DNA of 64,000 bases from Hydractinia symbiolongicarpus (GCF_029227915.1 NC_079885.1:15139001-15203000); one strand, 5' to 3'. Positions 11,581-23,968 are shown, counted from the stretch's first letter. Notes: generated by a model not told the origin, from the letters alone. Program-made: numbers and translations.

Positions 11581-12030
11581 ATTGACTTTTTCACGTTACA
11601 TTATTTATCATTACGACTGTGACGTATCTTTTTTACGCAATAGCCGCTGAGTAAATCAAGTAAGGGACGTTATTAGAAGTTTCTTTCCCTTCAAAACGGC
11701 TACGATCTGGCTGCAATAAATGCGCCACGTCGCAAATCAATGGATTACGAGCGTCAGACAAAGAAAATGGCGATGTAGTTAATTTGCTAAATAACTTTGT
11801 CATATGAAAATTAAGTCTGCAAGTACCCTAGATTGCCTTCGTTGGAACTTTTTACCGGAAATCATAAAGCGCATTATTGTTGACAAGAATCGATAGCGCT
11901 TAAAAAGAGCTTTCAAATGCACATAAACACGACCTATTTCGGATGATCCAGTCAAGAAATATGACCTTTAAAGTTTGAACCATTTTCGATGTAATGTGCT
12001 AATAAATCGTAGATATCTGCCTGTTTGTTT

Positions 12031-12149
12031 GTCTACGACCATACCACGATGAACACACCTGTTCTCGTCCGATCACGGAAGTTAAGCATCGTCGGGCCGG
12101 GATAGTACTTGGATGGGGGACCGCCTGGGAACTCCCGGTGTCGTAGGCT
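12031..12149 (+). rRNA. 5S: 5S rRNA gene copy 22 (consensus)
   Basis: Exact majority gene. The upstream flank has TGCCTGTTTG. Trimer partner of copy 19, but without its G7T. T5 intact; the later T6 run is shortened to T5. Confidence 0.97.
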
Positions 12150-12597
12150 ATTGACTTTTTCACGTTACATTATTTATCATTAAGACTGTGACATATCTTT
12201 TTACGCAATAGCCGCTGAGTAAATCAAGTAAAGGACGTGATTAGAAGTTTCTTTCCATTCAAAACGGCTACAATCTTGCTGCAATAAATGCGCCACGTCG
12301 CAAATGAATGGATTACGAGCGTCAGACAAAGAAAATGGCGATGTAGTTACTTTGCTAATTAACTTTGTCATATGAAAATTAAGTCTGCAAGTACCCTAGA
12401 TTTCCTTCGTTGGAACTTTTACCGGAAATCTTAAAGCGCATGGTTGTCGTACCGAATCGATAGCGCTTAAAAAGAGCTTTCAAATGCACATAAACACGAC
12501 CTATTTCGGATGATCCAGTCAAGAAATATGACCTTTAAAGTTTGAACCATTTTCGATGCAATGTGCTAATAAATCGTAGATATCTGCCCGTTTGTTT

Positions 12598-12716
12598 GTC
12601 TACGACCATACCACGATGAACACACCTGTTCTCGTCCGATCACGGAAGTTAAGCATCGTCGGGCCGGGATAGTACTTGGATGGGGGACTGCCTGGTAACT
12701 TCCGGTGTCGTAGGCT
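12598..12716 (+). rRNA. 5S: 5S rRNA gene copy 23 (C92T, G99T, C104T)
   Basis: C92T lies in box C. G99T and C104T follow it, and C104T leaves a G-U pair in helix V. T5 intact. Relatives are copies 25 and 27. Confidence 0.93.
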
Positions 12717-13165
12717 ATTGACTTTTTCACGTTACATTATTTATCACTACGACTGTGACGTATCTTTTTTAGGCAATAGCCGCTGAGTAAATCAAGTAAG
12801 GGACGTGATTAGAAGTTTCTTTCCCTTCAAAACGGCTACGATCTGGCAGCAATAAATGCGCCACGTCGCAAATGAATGGATTACGAGCGTCAGACAAAGA
12901 AAATGGCGATGTAGTTAATTTGCTAATTAACTTTGTCATATGAAAATTAAGTCTGAAAGTACCCTAGATTTCCTTCGTTGGAACTTTTACCGGAAATCTT
13001 AAAGCGCATGGTTGTCGTACCGAATCGATAGCGCTTAAAAAGAGCTTTCAAATGCACATAAACACGACCTATTTCGGATGATCCAGTCAAGAAATATGAC
13101 CTTTAAAGTTTGAACCATTTTCGATGTAATGTGCTAATAAATCGTAGATATCTGCCTGTTTGTTT

Positions 13166-13284
13166 GTCTACGACCATACCACGATGAACACACCTGTTCT
13201 CGTCCGATCACGGAAGTTAAGCATCGTCGGGCCGGGATAGTTCTTGGATGGGGGACCGCCTGGGAACTCCCGGTGTCGTAGGCT
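13166..13284 (+). rRNA. 5S: 5S rRNA gene copy 24 (A77T)
   Basis: Only A77T (ATAGTTCTTGG), just before box C. T5 intact. Dimer relative of copies 22 and 26. Confidence 0.95.
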
Positions 13285-13732
13285 ATTGACTTTTTCACGT
13301 TACATTATTTATCATTACGACTGTGACATATCTTTTTACGCAATAGCCGCTGAGTAAATCAAGTAAAGGACGTGATTAGAAGTTTCTTTCCATTCAAAAC
13401 GGCTACAATCTTGCTGCAATAAATGCGCCACGTCGCAAATGAATGGATTACGAGCGTCAGACAAAGAAAATGGCGATGTAGTTACTTTGCTAATTAACTT
13501 TGTCATATGAAAATTAAGTCTGCAAGTACCCTAGATTTCCTTCGTTGGAACTTTTACCGGAAATCTTAAAGCGCATGGTTGTCGTACCGAATCGATAGCG
13601 CTTAAAAAGAGCTTTCAAATGCACATAAACACGACCTATTTCGGATGATCCAGTCAAGAAATATGACCTTTAAAATTTGAACCATTTTCGATGCAATGTG
13701 CTAATAAATCGTAGATATCTGCCCGTTTGTTT

Positions 13733-13851
13733 GTCTACGACCATACCACGATGAACACACCTGTTCTCGTCCGATCACGGAAGTTAAGCATCGTCGGGCC
13801 GGGATAGTACTTGGATGGGGGACTGCCTGGTAACTTCCGGTGTCGTAGGCT
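13733..13851 (+). rRNA. 5S: 5S rRNA gene copy 25 (C92T, G99T, C104T)
   Basis: Same gene as copy 23, one dimer (1135 bp) further on. T5 intact. Confidence 0.93.
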
Positions 13852-14300
13852 ATTGACTTTTTCACGTTACATTATTTATCACTACGACTGTGACGTATCT
13901 TTTTTAGGCAATAGCCGCTGAGTAAATCAAGTAAGGGACGTGATTAGAAGTTTCTTTCCCTTCAAAACGGCTACGATCTGGCAGCAATAAATGCGCCACG
14001 TCGCAAATGAATGGATTACGAGCGTCAGACAAAGAAAATGGCGATGTAGTTAATTTGCTAATTAACTTTGTCATATGAAAATTAAGTCTGAAAGTACCCT
14101 AGATTTCCTTCGTTGGAACTTTTACCGGAAATCTTAAAGCGCATGGTTGTCGTACCGAATCGATAGCGCTTAAAAAGAGCTTTCAAATGCACATAAACAC
14201 GACCTATTTCGGATGATCCAGTCAAGAAATATGACCTTTAAAGTTTGAACCATTTTCGATGTAATGTGCTAATAAATCGTAGATATCTGCCTGTTTGTTT

Positions 14301-14419
14301 GTCTACGACCATACCACGATGAACACACCTGTTCTCGTCCGATCACGGAAGTTAAGCATCGTCGGGCCGGGATAGTACTTGGATGGGGGACCGCCTGGGA
14401 ACTCCCGGTGTCGTAGGCT
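14301..14419 (+). rRNA. 5S: 5S rRNA gene copy 26 (consensus)
   Basis: Exact majority gene. T5 and T6 runs both full length. Third dimer of the 12-15.4 kb series. Confidence 0.97.
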
Positions 14420-14868
14420 ATTGACTTTTTCACGTTACATTATTTATCATTACGACTGTGACATATCTTTTTTACGCAATAGCCGCTGAGTAAATCAAGT
14501 AAAGGACGGGATTAGAAGTTTCTTTCCATTCAAAACGGCTACAATCTTGCTGCAATAAATGCGCCACGTCGCAAATGAATGGATTACGAGCGTCAGACAA
14601 AGAAAATGGCGATGTAGTTACTTTGCTAATTAACTTTGTCATATGAAAATTAAGTCTGCAAATACCCTAGATTTCCTTCGTTGGAACTTTTACCGGAAAT
14701 CTTAAAGCGCATGGTTGTCGGACCGAATCGATAGCGCTTAAAAAGAGCTTTCAAATGCACATAAACACGACCTATTTCGGATGATCCAGTCAAGAAATAT
14801 GACCTTTAAAGTTTGAACCATTTTCGATGCAATGTGCTAATAAATCGTAGATATCTGCCCGTTTGTTT

Positions 14869-14987
14869 GTCTACGACCATACCACGATGAACACACCTGT
14901 TCTCGTCCGATCAGGGAAGTTAAGCATCGTCGGGCCGGGATAGTACTTGGATGGGGGACTGCCTGGTAACTTCCGGTGTCGTAGGCT
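14869..14987 (+). rRNA. 5S: 5S rRNA gene copy 27 (C46G, C92T, G99T, C104T)
   Basis: Like copies 23 and 25 with an added C46G that breaks a helix III pair. The start of the following spacer is CACGTCAAATT rather than CACGTTACATT. T5 intact. Confidence 0.93.
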
Positions 14988-15437
14988 ATTGACTTTTTCA
15001 CGTCAAATTATTTATCACTACGACTGTGACGTATCTTTTTTAGGCAATAGCCGCTGAGTAAATCAAGTAAGGGACGTGATTAGAAGTTTCTTTCCCTTCA
15101 AAACGGCTACGATCTGGCAGCAACAAATGCGCCACGTCGCAAATGAATGGATTACGAGCGTCAGACAAAGAAAATGGCGATGTAGTTAATTTGCTAATTA
15201 CCTTTGTCATATGAAAATTAAGTCTGAAAGTACCGTAGATTGCCTTCGTTGGAACTTTTTATTGGAAATCTTAAAGCGCATGGTTGTCGTAATTAATGGA
15301 TAGCGCTTGAAATGAGCTTTCAAATGCACATAAACACGACCTATTTCGGATGATCCAGTCAAGAAATATGACCTTTAAAGTTTAAACCATTTTCGATGTA
15401 ATGTGCTAATAAATCGTAGATATCTGCCCGTTTGTTT

Positions 15438-15556
15438 GTCTACGACCATACCACGATGAACACACCTGTTCTCGTCCGATCACGGAAGTTAAGCATCGTC
15501 GGGTCGGGATAGTACTTGGATGGGGCATCGCCTGGGATCTCCCGGTGTCGTAGGCT
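15438..15556 (+). rRNA. 5S: 5S rRNA gene copy 28 (class A)
   Basis: C67T, G89C, C91T, A101T and a broken T5 run, as in copies 1 and 3. First gene of the second class A dimer cluster. Confidence 0.92.
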
Positions 15557-16006
15557 AATGACTATTTCACGTTACATTATTTATCATTACGACTGTGACG
15601 TATCTTTTTTACGCAATAGCCGCTGAGTAAATCAAGTAAGGGACGTGATTAGAAGTTGCTTTCCCTTCAAAACGGCTACAATCTTGCTGCAATAAATGCG
15701 CCACGTCGCAAATAAATGGATTACGAGCGTCAGACAAAGAAAATGGCGATGTAGTTAATTTGCTAAATAACTTTGTCATATGAAAATTAAGTCTGAAAGT
15801 ACCCTAGATTGCCTTCGTTGGAACTTTTTACCGGAAATCTTAAAGCGCATTGTTGTCGTAATTAATGGATAGCGCTTGAAATGGGCTTTCAAATGCACTT
15901 AAAAACGACCTATTTCGGATGATCCAGTCAAGAAATATGACCTTTAAAGTTTAAACCATTTTCGATGTAATGTGCTATCAAATCTTAGATATCTGCCCGT
16001 TTGTTT

Positions 16007-16125
16007 GTCTACGACCATACCACGATGAACACACCTGTTCTCGTCCGATCACGGAAGTTAAGCATCGTCGGGCCGGGATAGTACTTGGATGGGGGACCGC
16101 CTGGGAACTCCCGGTGTCGTAGGCT
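16007..16125 (+). rRNA. 5S: 5S rRNA gene copy 29 (consensus)
   Basis: Exact majority gene with TCAAAT upstream and intact T5. Partner of copy 28. Confidence 0.97.
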
Positions 16126-16574
16126 ATTGACTTTTTCACGTTACATTAATTATCATTACGACTGTGACATATCTTTTTTACGCAATAGCCCCTGAGTAAA
16201 TCAAGTAAGGGACGTGATTAGAAGTTTCTTTCCATTCAAAACGGCTACAATCTTGCTGCAATAAATGCGCCACGTCGCAAATGAATGGATTACGAGCGTC
16301 AGACAAAGAAAATGGCGATGTAGTTACTTTGCTAATTAACTTTGTCATATGAAAATTAAGTCTGGAAGTACCCTAGATTTCCTTCGTTGGAACTTTTACT
16401 GGAAATCTTAAAGCGCATGGTTGTCGTACCGAATTGATAGCGCTTAAAAAGAGCTTTCAAATGCACATAAACACGACCTATTACGGATGATCCAGTCAAG
16501 AAATATGACCTTTAAAGTTTAAACCATTTTCGATGTAATGTGCTAATAAATCGTAGATATCTGCCCGTTTTTTT

Positions 16575-16693
16575 GTCTACGACCATACCACGATGAACAC
16601 ACCTGTTCTCGTCCGATCACGGAAGTTAAGCATCGTCGGGTCGGGATAGTACTTGGATGGGGCATCGCCTGGGATCTCCCGGTGTCGTAGGCT
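16575..16693 (+). rRNA. 5S: 5S rRNA gene copy 30 (class A)
   Basis: Class A changes with broken T5. The immediate upstream flank reads CCCGTTTTTTT instead of CCCGTTTGTTT. Confidence 0.92.
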
Positions 16694-17143
16694 AATGACT
16701 ATTTCACGTTACATTATTTATCATTACGACTGTGACGTATCTTTTTTACGCAATAGCCGCTGAGTAAATCAAGTAAGGGACGTGATTAGAAGTTGCTTTC
16801 CCTTCAAAACGGCTACAATCTTGCTGCAATAAATGCGCCACGTCGCAAATAAATGGATTACGAGCGTCAGACAAAGAAAATGGCGATGTAGTTAATTTGC
16901 TAAATAACTTTGTCATATGAAAATTAAGTCTGAAAGTACCCTAGATTGCCTTCGTTGGAACTTTTTACCGGAAATCTTAAAGCGCATTGTTGTCGTAATT
17001 AATGGATAGCGCTTGAAATGGGCTTTCAAATGCACTTAAAAACGACCTATTTCGGATGATCCAGTCAAGAAATATGACCTTTAAAGTTTAAACCATTTTC
17101 GATGTAATGTGCTATCAAATCTTAGATATCTGCCCGTTTGTTT

Positions 17144-17262
17144 GTCTACGACCATACCACGATGAACACACCTGTTCTCGTCCGATCACGGAAGTTAAGC
17201 ATCGTCGGGCCGGGATAGTACTTGGATGGGGGACCGCCTGGGAACTCCCGGTGTCGTAGGCT
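17144..17262 (+). rRNA. 5S: 5S rRNA gene copy 31 (consensus)
   Basis: Exact majority gene with TCAAAT upstream and intact T5. Last gene of the class A dimer cluster. Confidence 0.97.
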
Positions 17263-17711
17263 ATTGACTTTTTCACGTTACATTAATTATCATTACGACT
17301 GTGACATATCTTTTTTACGCAATAGCCCCTGAGTAAATCAAGTAAGGGACGTGATTAGAAGTTTCTTTCCATTCAAAACGGCTACAATCTTGCTGCAATA
17401 AATGCGCCACGTCGCAAATGAATGGATTACGAGCGTCAGACAAAGAAGATGGCGATGTAGTTACTTTGCTAATTAACTTTGTCATATGAAAATTAAGTCT
17501 GGAAGTACCCTAGATTTCCTTCGTTGGAACTTTTACTGGAAATCTTAAAGCGCATGGTTGTCGTACCGAATTGATAGCGCTTAAAAAGAGCTTTCAAATG
17601 CACATAAACACGACCTATTTCGGATGATCCAGTGAAGAAATATGACCTTTAAAGTTTGAACCATTTTCGATGTAATGTGCTAATAAATCGTAGATATCTG
17701 CCCGTTTGTTT

Positions 17712-17830
17712 GTCTACGACCATACCATGATGAACACACCTGTTCTCGTCCGATCACGGAAGTTAAGCATCGTCGCGCCGGGATATTACTTGGATGGGGG
17801 ACCGCCTGGGAACTTCCGGTGTCGTAGGCT
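17712..17830 (+). rRNA. 5S: 5S rRNA gene copy 32 (C17T, G65C, G75T, C104T)
   Basis: A relative of copies 15, 17 and 20 with two further changes. C17T leaves U-G in helix II. T5 intact. This unit has no counterpart between copies 4 and 5, so it was added or lost when the 15-18 kb segment was copied. Confidence 0.92.
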
Positions 17831-18280
17831 ATTGACTTTTTCACGTTACATTATTTATCACTACGACTGTGACGTATCTTTTTTAGGCAATAGCCGCTGA
17901 GTAAATCAAGTAAGGGACGTTATTAGAAGTTTCTTTCCCTTCAAAACGGCTACGATCTGGCTGCAATAAATGCGCCACGTCGCAAATCAATGGATTACGA
18001 GCGTCAGACAAAGAAAATGGCGATGTAGTTAATTTGCTAAATAACTTTGTCATATGAAAAATAAGTCTGCAAGTACCCTAAATTGCCTTCGTTGGAACTT
18101 TTTACCAGAAATCATAAAGCGCATTATTGTTGACAAGAATCGATAGCGCTTAAAAAGAGCTTTCAAATGCACATAAACGCGACCTATTTCGGATGATCCA
18201 GTCAAGAAATATGACCTTTAAAGTTTGAACCATTTTCGATGTAATGTGCTAATAAATCGTAGATATCTGCCCGTTTGTTT

Positions 18281-18399
18281 GTATACGACCATACCACGAT
18301 GAACACACCTGTTCTCGTCCGATCACGCAAGTTAAGCATCGTCGGGCCGGGATAGTACTTGGATGGGGGACCGCCTGGGAACTCCCGGTGTCGTAGGCT
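18281..18399 (+). rRNA. 5S: 5S rRNA gene copy 33 (C3A, G48C)
   Basis: Matches copy 5. First gene of the truncated second version of the block. T5 intact. Confidence 0.94.
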
Positions 18400-18849
18400 A
18401 TTGACTTTTTCACGTTACATTATTTATCATTACGACTGTGACGTATCTTTTTTACGCAATAGCCGCTGAGTAAATCAAGTAAGGGACGTTATTAGAAGTT
18501 TCTTTCCCTTCAAAACGGCTACGATCTGGCTGCAATAAATGCGCCACGTCGCAAATCAATGGATTACGAGCGTCAGACAAAGAAAATGGCGATGTAGTTA
18601 CTTTGCTAATTAACTTTGTCATATGAAAATTAAGTCTGAAAGTACCGTAGATTTCCTTCGTTAGAACTTTTTATTGGAAATCTTAAAGCGCATGGTTGTT
18701 GTAATTAATGGATAGCGCTTGAAATGAGCTTTCAAATGCACATAAACACGACCTATTTCGGATGATCCAGTCAAGAAATATGACCTTCAAAGTTTGAACC
18801 ATTTTCGATGTAATGTGCTAATAAATCGTAGATATCTGCCCGTTTGTTT

Positions 18850-18968
18850 GTATACGACCATACCACGATGAACACACCTGTTCTCGTCCGATCACGGAAG
18901 TTAAGCATCGTCGGGCCGGGATAGTACTTGGATGGGGGACCGCCTGGGAACTCCCGGTGTCGTAGGCT
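18850..18968 (+). rRNA. 5S: 5S rRNA gene copy 34 (C3A)
   Basis: Matches copy 6. The unit that should follow (G21A, copy 7) is absent here. T5 intact. Confidence 0.95.
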
Positions 18969-19417
18969 ATTGACTTTTTCACGTTACATTATTTATCATT
19001 ACGACTGTGACGTATCTTTTTTACGCAATAGCCGCTGAGTAAATCAAGTAAGGGACGTTATTAGAAGTTTCTTTCCCTTCAAAACGGCTACGATCTGGCT
19101 GCAATAAATGCGCCACGTCGCAAATCAATGGATTACGAGCGTCAGACAAAGAAAATGGCGATGTAGTTACTTTGCTAATTAACTTTGTCATATGAAAATT
19201 AAGTCTGGAAGTACCCTAGATTTCCTTCGTTGGAACTTTTACCGGAAATCTTAAAGCGCATGGTTGTCGTACCGAATTGATAGCGCTTAAAAAGAGCTTT
19301 CAAATGCACATAAACACGACCTATTTCGGATGATCCACTGAAGAAATATGACCTTTAAAGTTTAAACCATTTTCGATGTAATGTTCTAATAAATCGTAGA
19401 TATCTGCCCGTTTGTTT

Positions 19418-19536
19418 GTCTACGACCATACCACGATGAACACACATGTTCTCGTCCGATCACGGAAGTTAAGTATCGTCGGGCCGGGATAGTACTTGGA
19501 TGGGGGACCACCTGGGAACTCCCGGTGTCGTAGGCT
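19418..19536 (+). rRNA. 5S: 5S rRNA gene copy 35 (C29A, C57T, G93A)
   Basis: Matches copy 8, including the broken CTCTTTCAAG terminator. Confidence 0.92.
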
Positions 19537-19986
19537 ATTGACTCTTTCAAGTTACATTATTTATCATTACGACTGTGACGTATCTTTTTTACGCAATAGC
19601 CGCTGAGTAAATCAAGTAAGGGACGTTATTAGAAGTTTCTTTCCCTTCAAAACGGCTACGATCTGGCTGCAATAAATGCGCCACGTCGCAAATCAATGGA
19701 TTACGAGCGTCAGACAAAGAAAATGGCGATGTAGTTACTTTGCTAATTAACTTTGTCATATGAAAATTAAGTCTGCAAGTACCCTAGATTTCCTTCGTTG
19801 GAACTTTTTACCGGAAATCATAAAGCGCATTATTGTTGACAAGAATCGATAGCGCTTAAAAAGAGCTTTCAAATGCACATAAACACGACCTATTTCGGAT
19901 GATCCAGTCAAGAAATATGACCTTTAAAATTTGAACCATTTTCGATGTAATGTGCTAATAAATCGTAGATATCCACCCGTTTGTTT

Positions 19987-20105
19987 GTATACGACCATAC
20001 CACGATGAACACACCTGTCCTCGTCCGATCATGGAAGTTAAGCATCGTCGGGCCGGGATAGTACTTGGATGGGGGACCGCCTGGGAACTCCCGGTGTCGT
20101 AGGCT
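19987..20105 (+). rRNA. 5S: 5S rRNA gene copy 36 (C3A, T33C, C46T)
   Basis: Matches copy 9, with the same ATATCCACCC upstream flank. T5 intact. Confidence 0.94.
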
Positions 20106-20555
20106 ATTGACTTTTTCACGTTACATTATTTATCATTACGACTGTGACGTATCTTTTTTACGCAATAGCCGCTGAGTAAATCAAGTAAGGGACGTTATTA
20201 GAAGTTTCTTTCCCTTCAAAACGGCTACGATCAGCCTGCAATAAATGCGCCACGTCGCAAATGAATGGATTACGAGCGTCAGACAAAGAAAATGGCGATG
20301 TAGTTACTTTGCTAATTAACTTTGTCATATGAAAATTAAGTCTGAAAATACCCTAGATTGCTTTCGTTGGAACTTTTTACCGGAAATCTTAAAGCGCATT
20401 ATTGTCGTAAAGAATCCATAGCGCTTAAAAAGAGCTTTCAAATGCACATAAACACGAACAATTTCCGATCACCCTGTCAAGAATTATGATCTTTAAAGTT
20501 CGAACCATTTTCGATGTAATGTGCTAATAAATCGTAGATATCTACCCGTATGTTT

Positions 20556-20674
20556 GTCTACGACCATACCACGATGAACACACCTGTTCTCGTCCGATCA
20601 CGGAAGTTAAGCATCGTCGGGCCGGGATAGTACTTGGATGGGGGACCGCCTGGGAACTCCCGGTGTCGTAGGCT
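20556..20674 (+). rRNA. 5S: 5S rRNA gene copy 37 (consensus)
   Basis: Matches copy 10. The spacer after it changes type near 20914-20925, the joint between the two adjacent block versions. T5 intact. Confidence 0.97.
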
Positions 20675-21124
20675 ATTGACTTTTTCACGTTACATTATTT
20701 ATCATTACGACTGTGACGTATCTTATTTACGCAATAGCCGCTGAGTAAATCAAGTAAGGGACTTGATTAGAAGTTTCTTTCCCTTCAAAATGGCTACGAT
20801 CTGGCTGCAATAAATGCGCCACGATGCAAATGAATGAATTACGATCGTCAGACAAAGAAAATGGCGATGTAGTCAATTTGCTAAATAATTTTGTCATATG
20901 AAAATTAAGTCTGAAAGTACCCTAAATTGCCTTCGTTGGAACTTTTTACCAGAAATCATAAAGCGCATTATTGTTGACAAGAATCGATAGCGCTTAAAAA
21001 GAGCTTTCAAATGCACATAAACGCGACCTATTTCGGATGATCCAGTCAAGAAATATGACCTTTAAAGTTTGAACCATTTTCGATGTAATGTGCTAATAAA
21101 TCGTAGATATCTGCCCGTTTGTTT

Positions 21125-21243
21125 GTATACGACCATACCACGATGAACACACCTGTTCTCGTCCGATCACGCAAGTTAAGCATCGTCGGGCCGGGATAGT
21201 ACTTGGATGGGGGACCGCCTGGGAACTCCCGGTGTCGTAGGCT
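21125..21243 (+). rRNA. 5S: 5S rRNA gene copy 38 (C3A, G48C)
   Basis: Matches copies 5 and 33. First gene of the third block version. T5 intact. Confidence 0.94.
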
Positions 21244-21693
21244 ATTGACTTTTTCACGTTACATTATTTATCATTACGACTGTGACGTATCTTTTTTACG
21301 CAATAGCCGCTGAGTAAATCAAGTAAGGGACGTTATTAGAAGTTTCTTTCCCTTCAAAACGGCTACGATCTGGCTGCAATAAATGCGCCACGTCGCAAAT
21401 CAATGGATTACGAGCGTCAGACAAAGAAAATGGCGATGTAGTTACTTTGCTAATTAACTTTGTCATATGAAAATTAAGTCTGAAAGTACCGTAGATTTCC
21501 TTCGTTAGAACTTTTTATTGGAAATCTTAAAGCGCATGGTTGTCGTAATTAATGGATAGCGCTTGAAATGAGCTTTCAAATGCACATAAACACGACCTAT
21601 TTCGGATGATCCAGTCAAGAAATATGACCTTCAAAGTTTGAACCATTTTCGATGTAATGTGCTAATAAATCGTAGATATCTGCCCGTTTGTTT

Positions 21694-21812
21694 GTATACG
21701 ACCATACCACGATGAACACACCTGTTCTCGTCCGATCACGGAAGTTAAGCATCGTCGGGCCGGGATAGTACTTGGATGGGGGACCGCCTGGGAACTCCCG
21801 GTGTCGTAGGCT
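21694..21812 (+). rRNA. 5S: 5S rRNA gene copy 39 (C3A)
   Basis: Single change C3A. Unit of the copy 6 type. T5 intact. Confidence 0.95.
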
Positions 21813-22262
21813 ATTGACTTTTTCACGTTACATTATTTATCATTACGACTGTGACGTATCTTTTTTACGCAATAGCCGCTGAGTAAATCAAGTAAGGGAC
21901 GTTATTAGAAGTTTCTTTCCCTTCAAAACGGCTACGATCTGGCTGCAATAAATGCGCCACGTCGCAAATCAATGGATTACGAGCGTCAGACAAAGAAAAT
22001 GGCGATGTAGTTACTTTGCTAATTAACTTTGTCATATGAAAATTAAGTCTGGAAGTACCGTAGATTTCCTTCGTTAGAACTTTTTATTGGAAATCTTAAA
22101 GCGCATGGTTGTCGTAATTAATGGATAGCGCTTGAAATGAGCTTTCAAATGCACATAAACACGACCTATTTCGGATGATCCAGTCAAGAAATATGACCTT
22201 CAAAGTTTGAACCATTTTCGATGTAATGTGCTAATAAATCGTAGATATCTGCCCGTTTGTTT

Positions 22263-22381
22263 GTATACGACCATACCACGATGAACACACCTGTTCTCGT
22301 CCGATCACGGAAGTTAAGCATCGTCGGGCCGGGATAGTACTTGGATGGGGGACCGCCTGGGAACTCCCGGTGTCGTAGGCT
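22263..22381 (+). rRNA. 5S: 5S rRNA gene copy 40 (C3A)
   Basis: Single change C3A. It stands where the G21A unit is found in the first block version and looks like a further duplicate of copy 39. T5 intact. Confidence 0.95.
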
Positions 22382-22830
22382 ATTGACTTTTTCACGTTAC
22401 ATTATTTATCATTACGACTGTGACGTATCTTTTTTACGCAATAGCCGCTGAGTAAATCAAGTAAGGGACGTTATTAGAAGTTTCTTTCCCTTCAAAACGG
22501 CTACGATCTGGCTGCAATAAATGCGCCACGTCGCAAATCAATGGATTACGAGCGTCAGACAAAGAAAATGGCGATGTAGTTACTTTGCTAATTAACTTTG
22601 TCATATGAAAATTAAGTCTGGAAGTACCCTAGATTTCCTTCGTTGGAACTTTTACCGGAAATCTTAAAGCGCATGGTTGTCGTACCGAATTGATAGCGCT
22701 TAAAAAGAGCTTTCAAATGCACATAAACACGACCTATTTCGGATGATCCACTGAAGAAATATGACCTTTAAAGTTTAAACCATTTTCGATGTAATGTTCT
22801 AATAAATCGTAGATATCTGCCCGTTTGTTT

Positions 22831-22949
22831 GTCTACGACCATACCACGATGAACACACATGTTCTCGTCCGATCACGGAAGTTAAGTATCGTCGGGCCGG
22901 GATAGTACTTGGATGGGGGACCACCTGGGAACTCCCGGTGTCGTAGGCT
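22831..22949 (+). rRNA. 5S: 5S rRNA gene copy 41 (C29A, C57T, G93A)
   Basis: Matches copies 8 and 35, with the broken CTCTTTCAAG terminator. Confidence 0.92.
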
Positions 22950-23399
22950 ATTGACTCTTTCAAGTTACATTATTTATCATTACGACTGTGACGTATCTTT
23001 TTTACGCAATAGCCGCTGAGTAAATCAAGTAAGGGACGTTATTAGAAGTTTCTTTCCCTTCAAAACGGCTACGATCTGGCTGCAATAAATGCGCCACGTC
23101 GCAAATCAATGGATTACGAGCGTCAGACAAAGAAAATGGCGATGTAGTTACTTTGCTAATTAACTTTGTCATATGAAAATTAAGTCTGCAAGTACCCTAG
23201 ATTTCCTTCGTTGGAACTTTTTACCGGAAATCATAAAGCGCATTATTGTTGACAAGAATCGATAGCGCTTAAAAAGAGCTTTCAAATGCACATAAACACG
23301 ACCTATTTCGGATGATCCAGTCAAGAAATATGACCTTTAAAATTTGAACCATTTTCGATGTAATGTGCTAATAAATCGTAGATATCCACCCGTTTGTTT

Positions 23400-23518
23400 G
23401 TATACGACCATACCACGATGAACACACCTGTCCTCGTCCGATCATGGAAGTTAAGCATCGTCGGGCCGGGATAGTACTTGGATGGGGGACCGCCTGGGAA
23501 CTCCCGGTGTCGTAGGCT
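23400..23518 (+). rRNA. 5S: 5S rRNA gene copy 42 (C3A, T33C, C46T)
   Basis: Matches copies 9 and 36. T5 intact. Confidence 0.94.
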
Positions 23519-23968
23519 ATTGACTTTTTCACGTTACATTATTTATCATTACGACTGTGACGTATCTTTTTTACGCAATAGCCGCTGAGTAAATCAAGTA
23601 AGGGACGTTATTAGAAGTTTCTTTCCCTTCAAAACGGCTACGATCAGCCTGCAATAAATGCGCCACGTCGCAAATGAATGGATTACGAGCGTCAGACAAA
23701 GAAAATGGCGATGTAGTTACTTTGCTAATTAACTTTGTCATATGAAAATTAAGTCTGAAAATACCCTAGATTGCTTTCGTTGGAACTTTTTACCGGAAAT
23801 CTTAAAGCGCATTATTGTCGTAAAGAATCCATAGCGCTTAAAAAGAGCTTTCAAATGCACATAAACACGAACAATTTCCGATCACCCTGTCAAGAATTAT
23901 GATCTTTAAAGTTCGAACCATTTTCGATGTAATGTGCTAATAAATCGTAGATATCTACCCGTATGTTT

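Larger units (their letters stand above)
9185..12597 (+). repeat. Higher-order trimer (copies 17-19 and 20-22), period 1707 bp
   Basis: The series G65C/C104T gene, 120-nt gene with an inserted A, then a near-consensus gene occurs twice at a constant offset of 1707 bp for all three genes. A few spacer differences are visible (CTGCGTAAATC after copy 18 against CTGAGTAAATC after copy 21), so this duplication is not brand new. Confidence 0.88.
12031..15437 (+). repeat. Higher-order dimer, three copies (copies 22-27), period about 1135 bp
   Basis: A consensus-like gene alternates with a C92T/G99T/C104T gene three times (22-23, 24-25, 26-27). The marker ATGCAATGTG lies upstream of every second gene. 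The slightly short period reflects shortened T-runs in the spacer (ATCTTTTTACGC after copies 22 and 24). Confidence 0.9.
15349..17622 (+). repeat. Second occurrence of the class A + consensus dimers (copies 28-31)
   Basis: Two 1137-bp dimers (15349-16485 and 16486-17622) closely match 1-2274 at an offset of 15348 bp. They share the class A gene changes, the missing T5 terminator after the class A genes and the TCAAATC element upstream of the consensus genes. The match over about 2.3 kb at a distance of about 15 kb means a multi-unit segment was copied across the array. Confidence 0.9.
18281..21124 (+). repeat. Seven-unit block, second version, truncated to five units (copies 33-37)
   Basis: The unit order is C3A/G48C, C3A, C29A/C57T/G93A, C3A/T33C/C46T, consensus. 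It lies next to the third version at an offset of 2844 bp. The spacer after copy 37 switches type between about 20914 and 20925, marking the junction of an unequal exchange. Confidence 0.9.
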
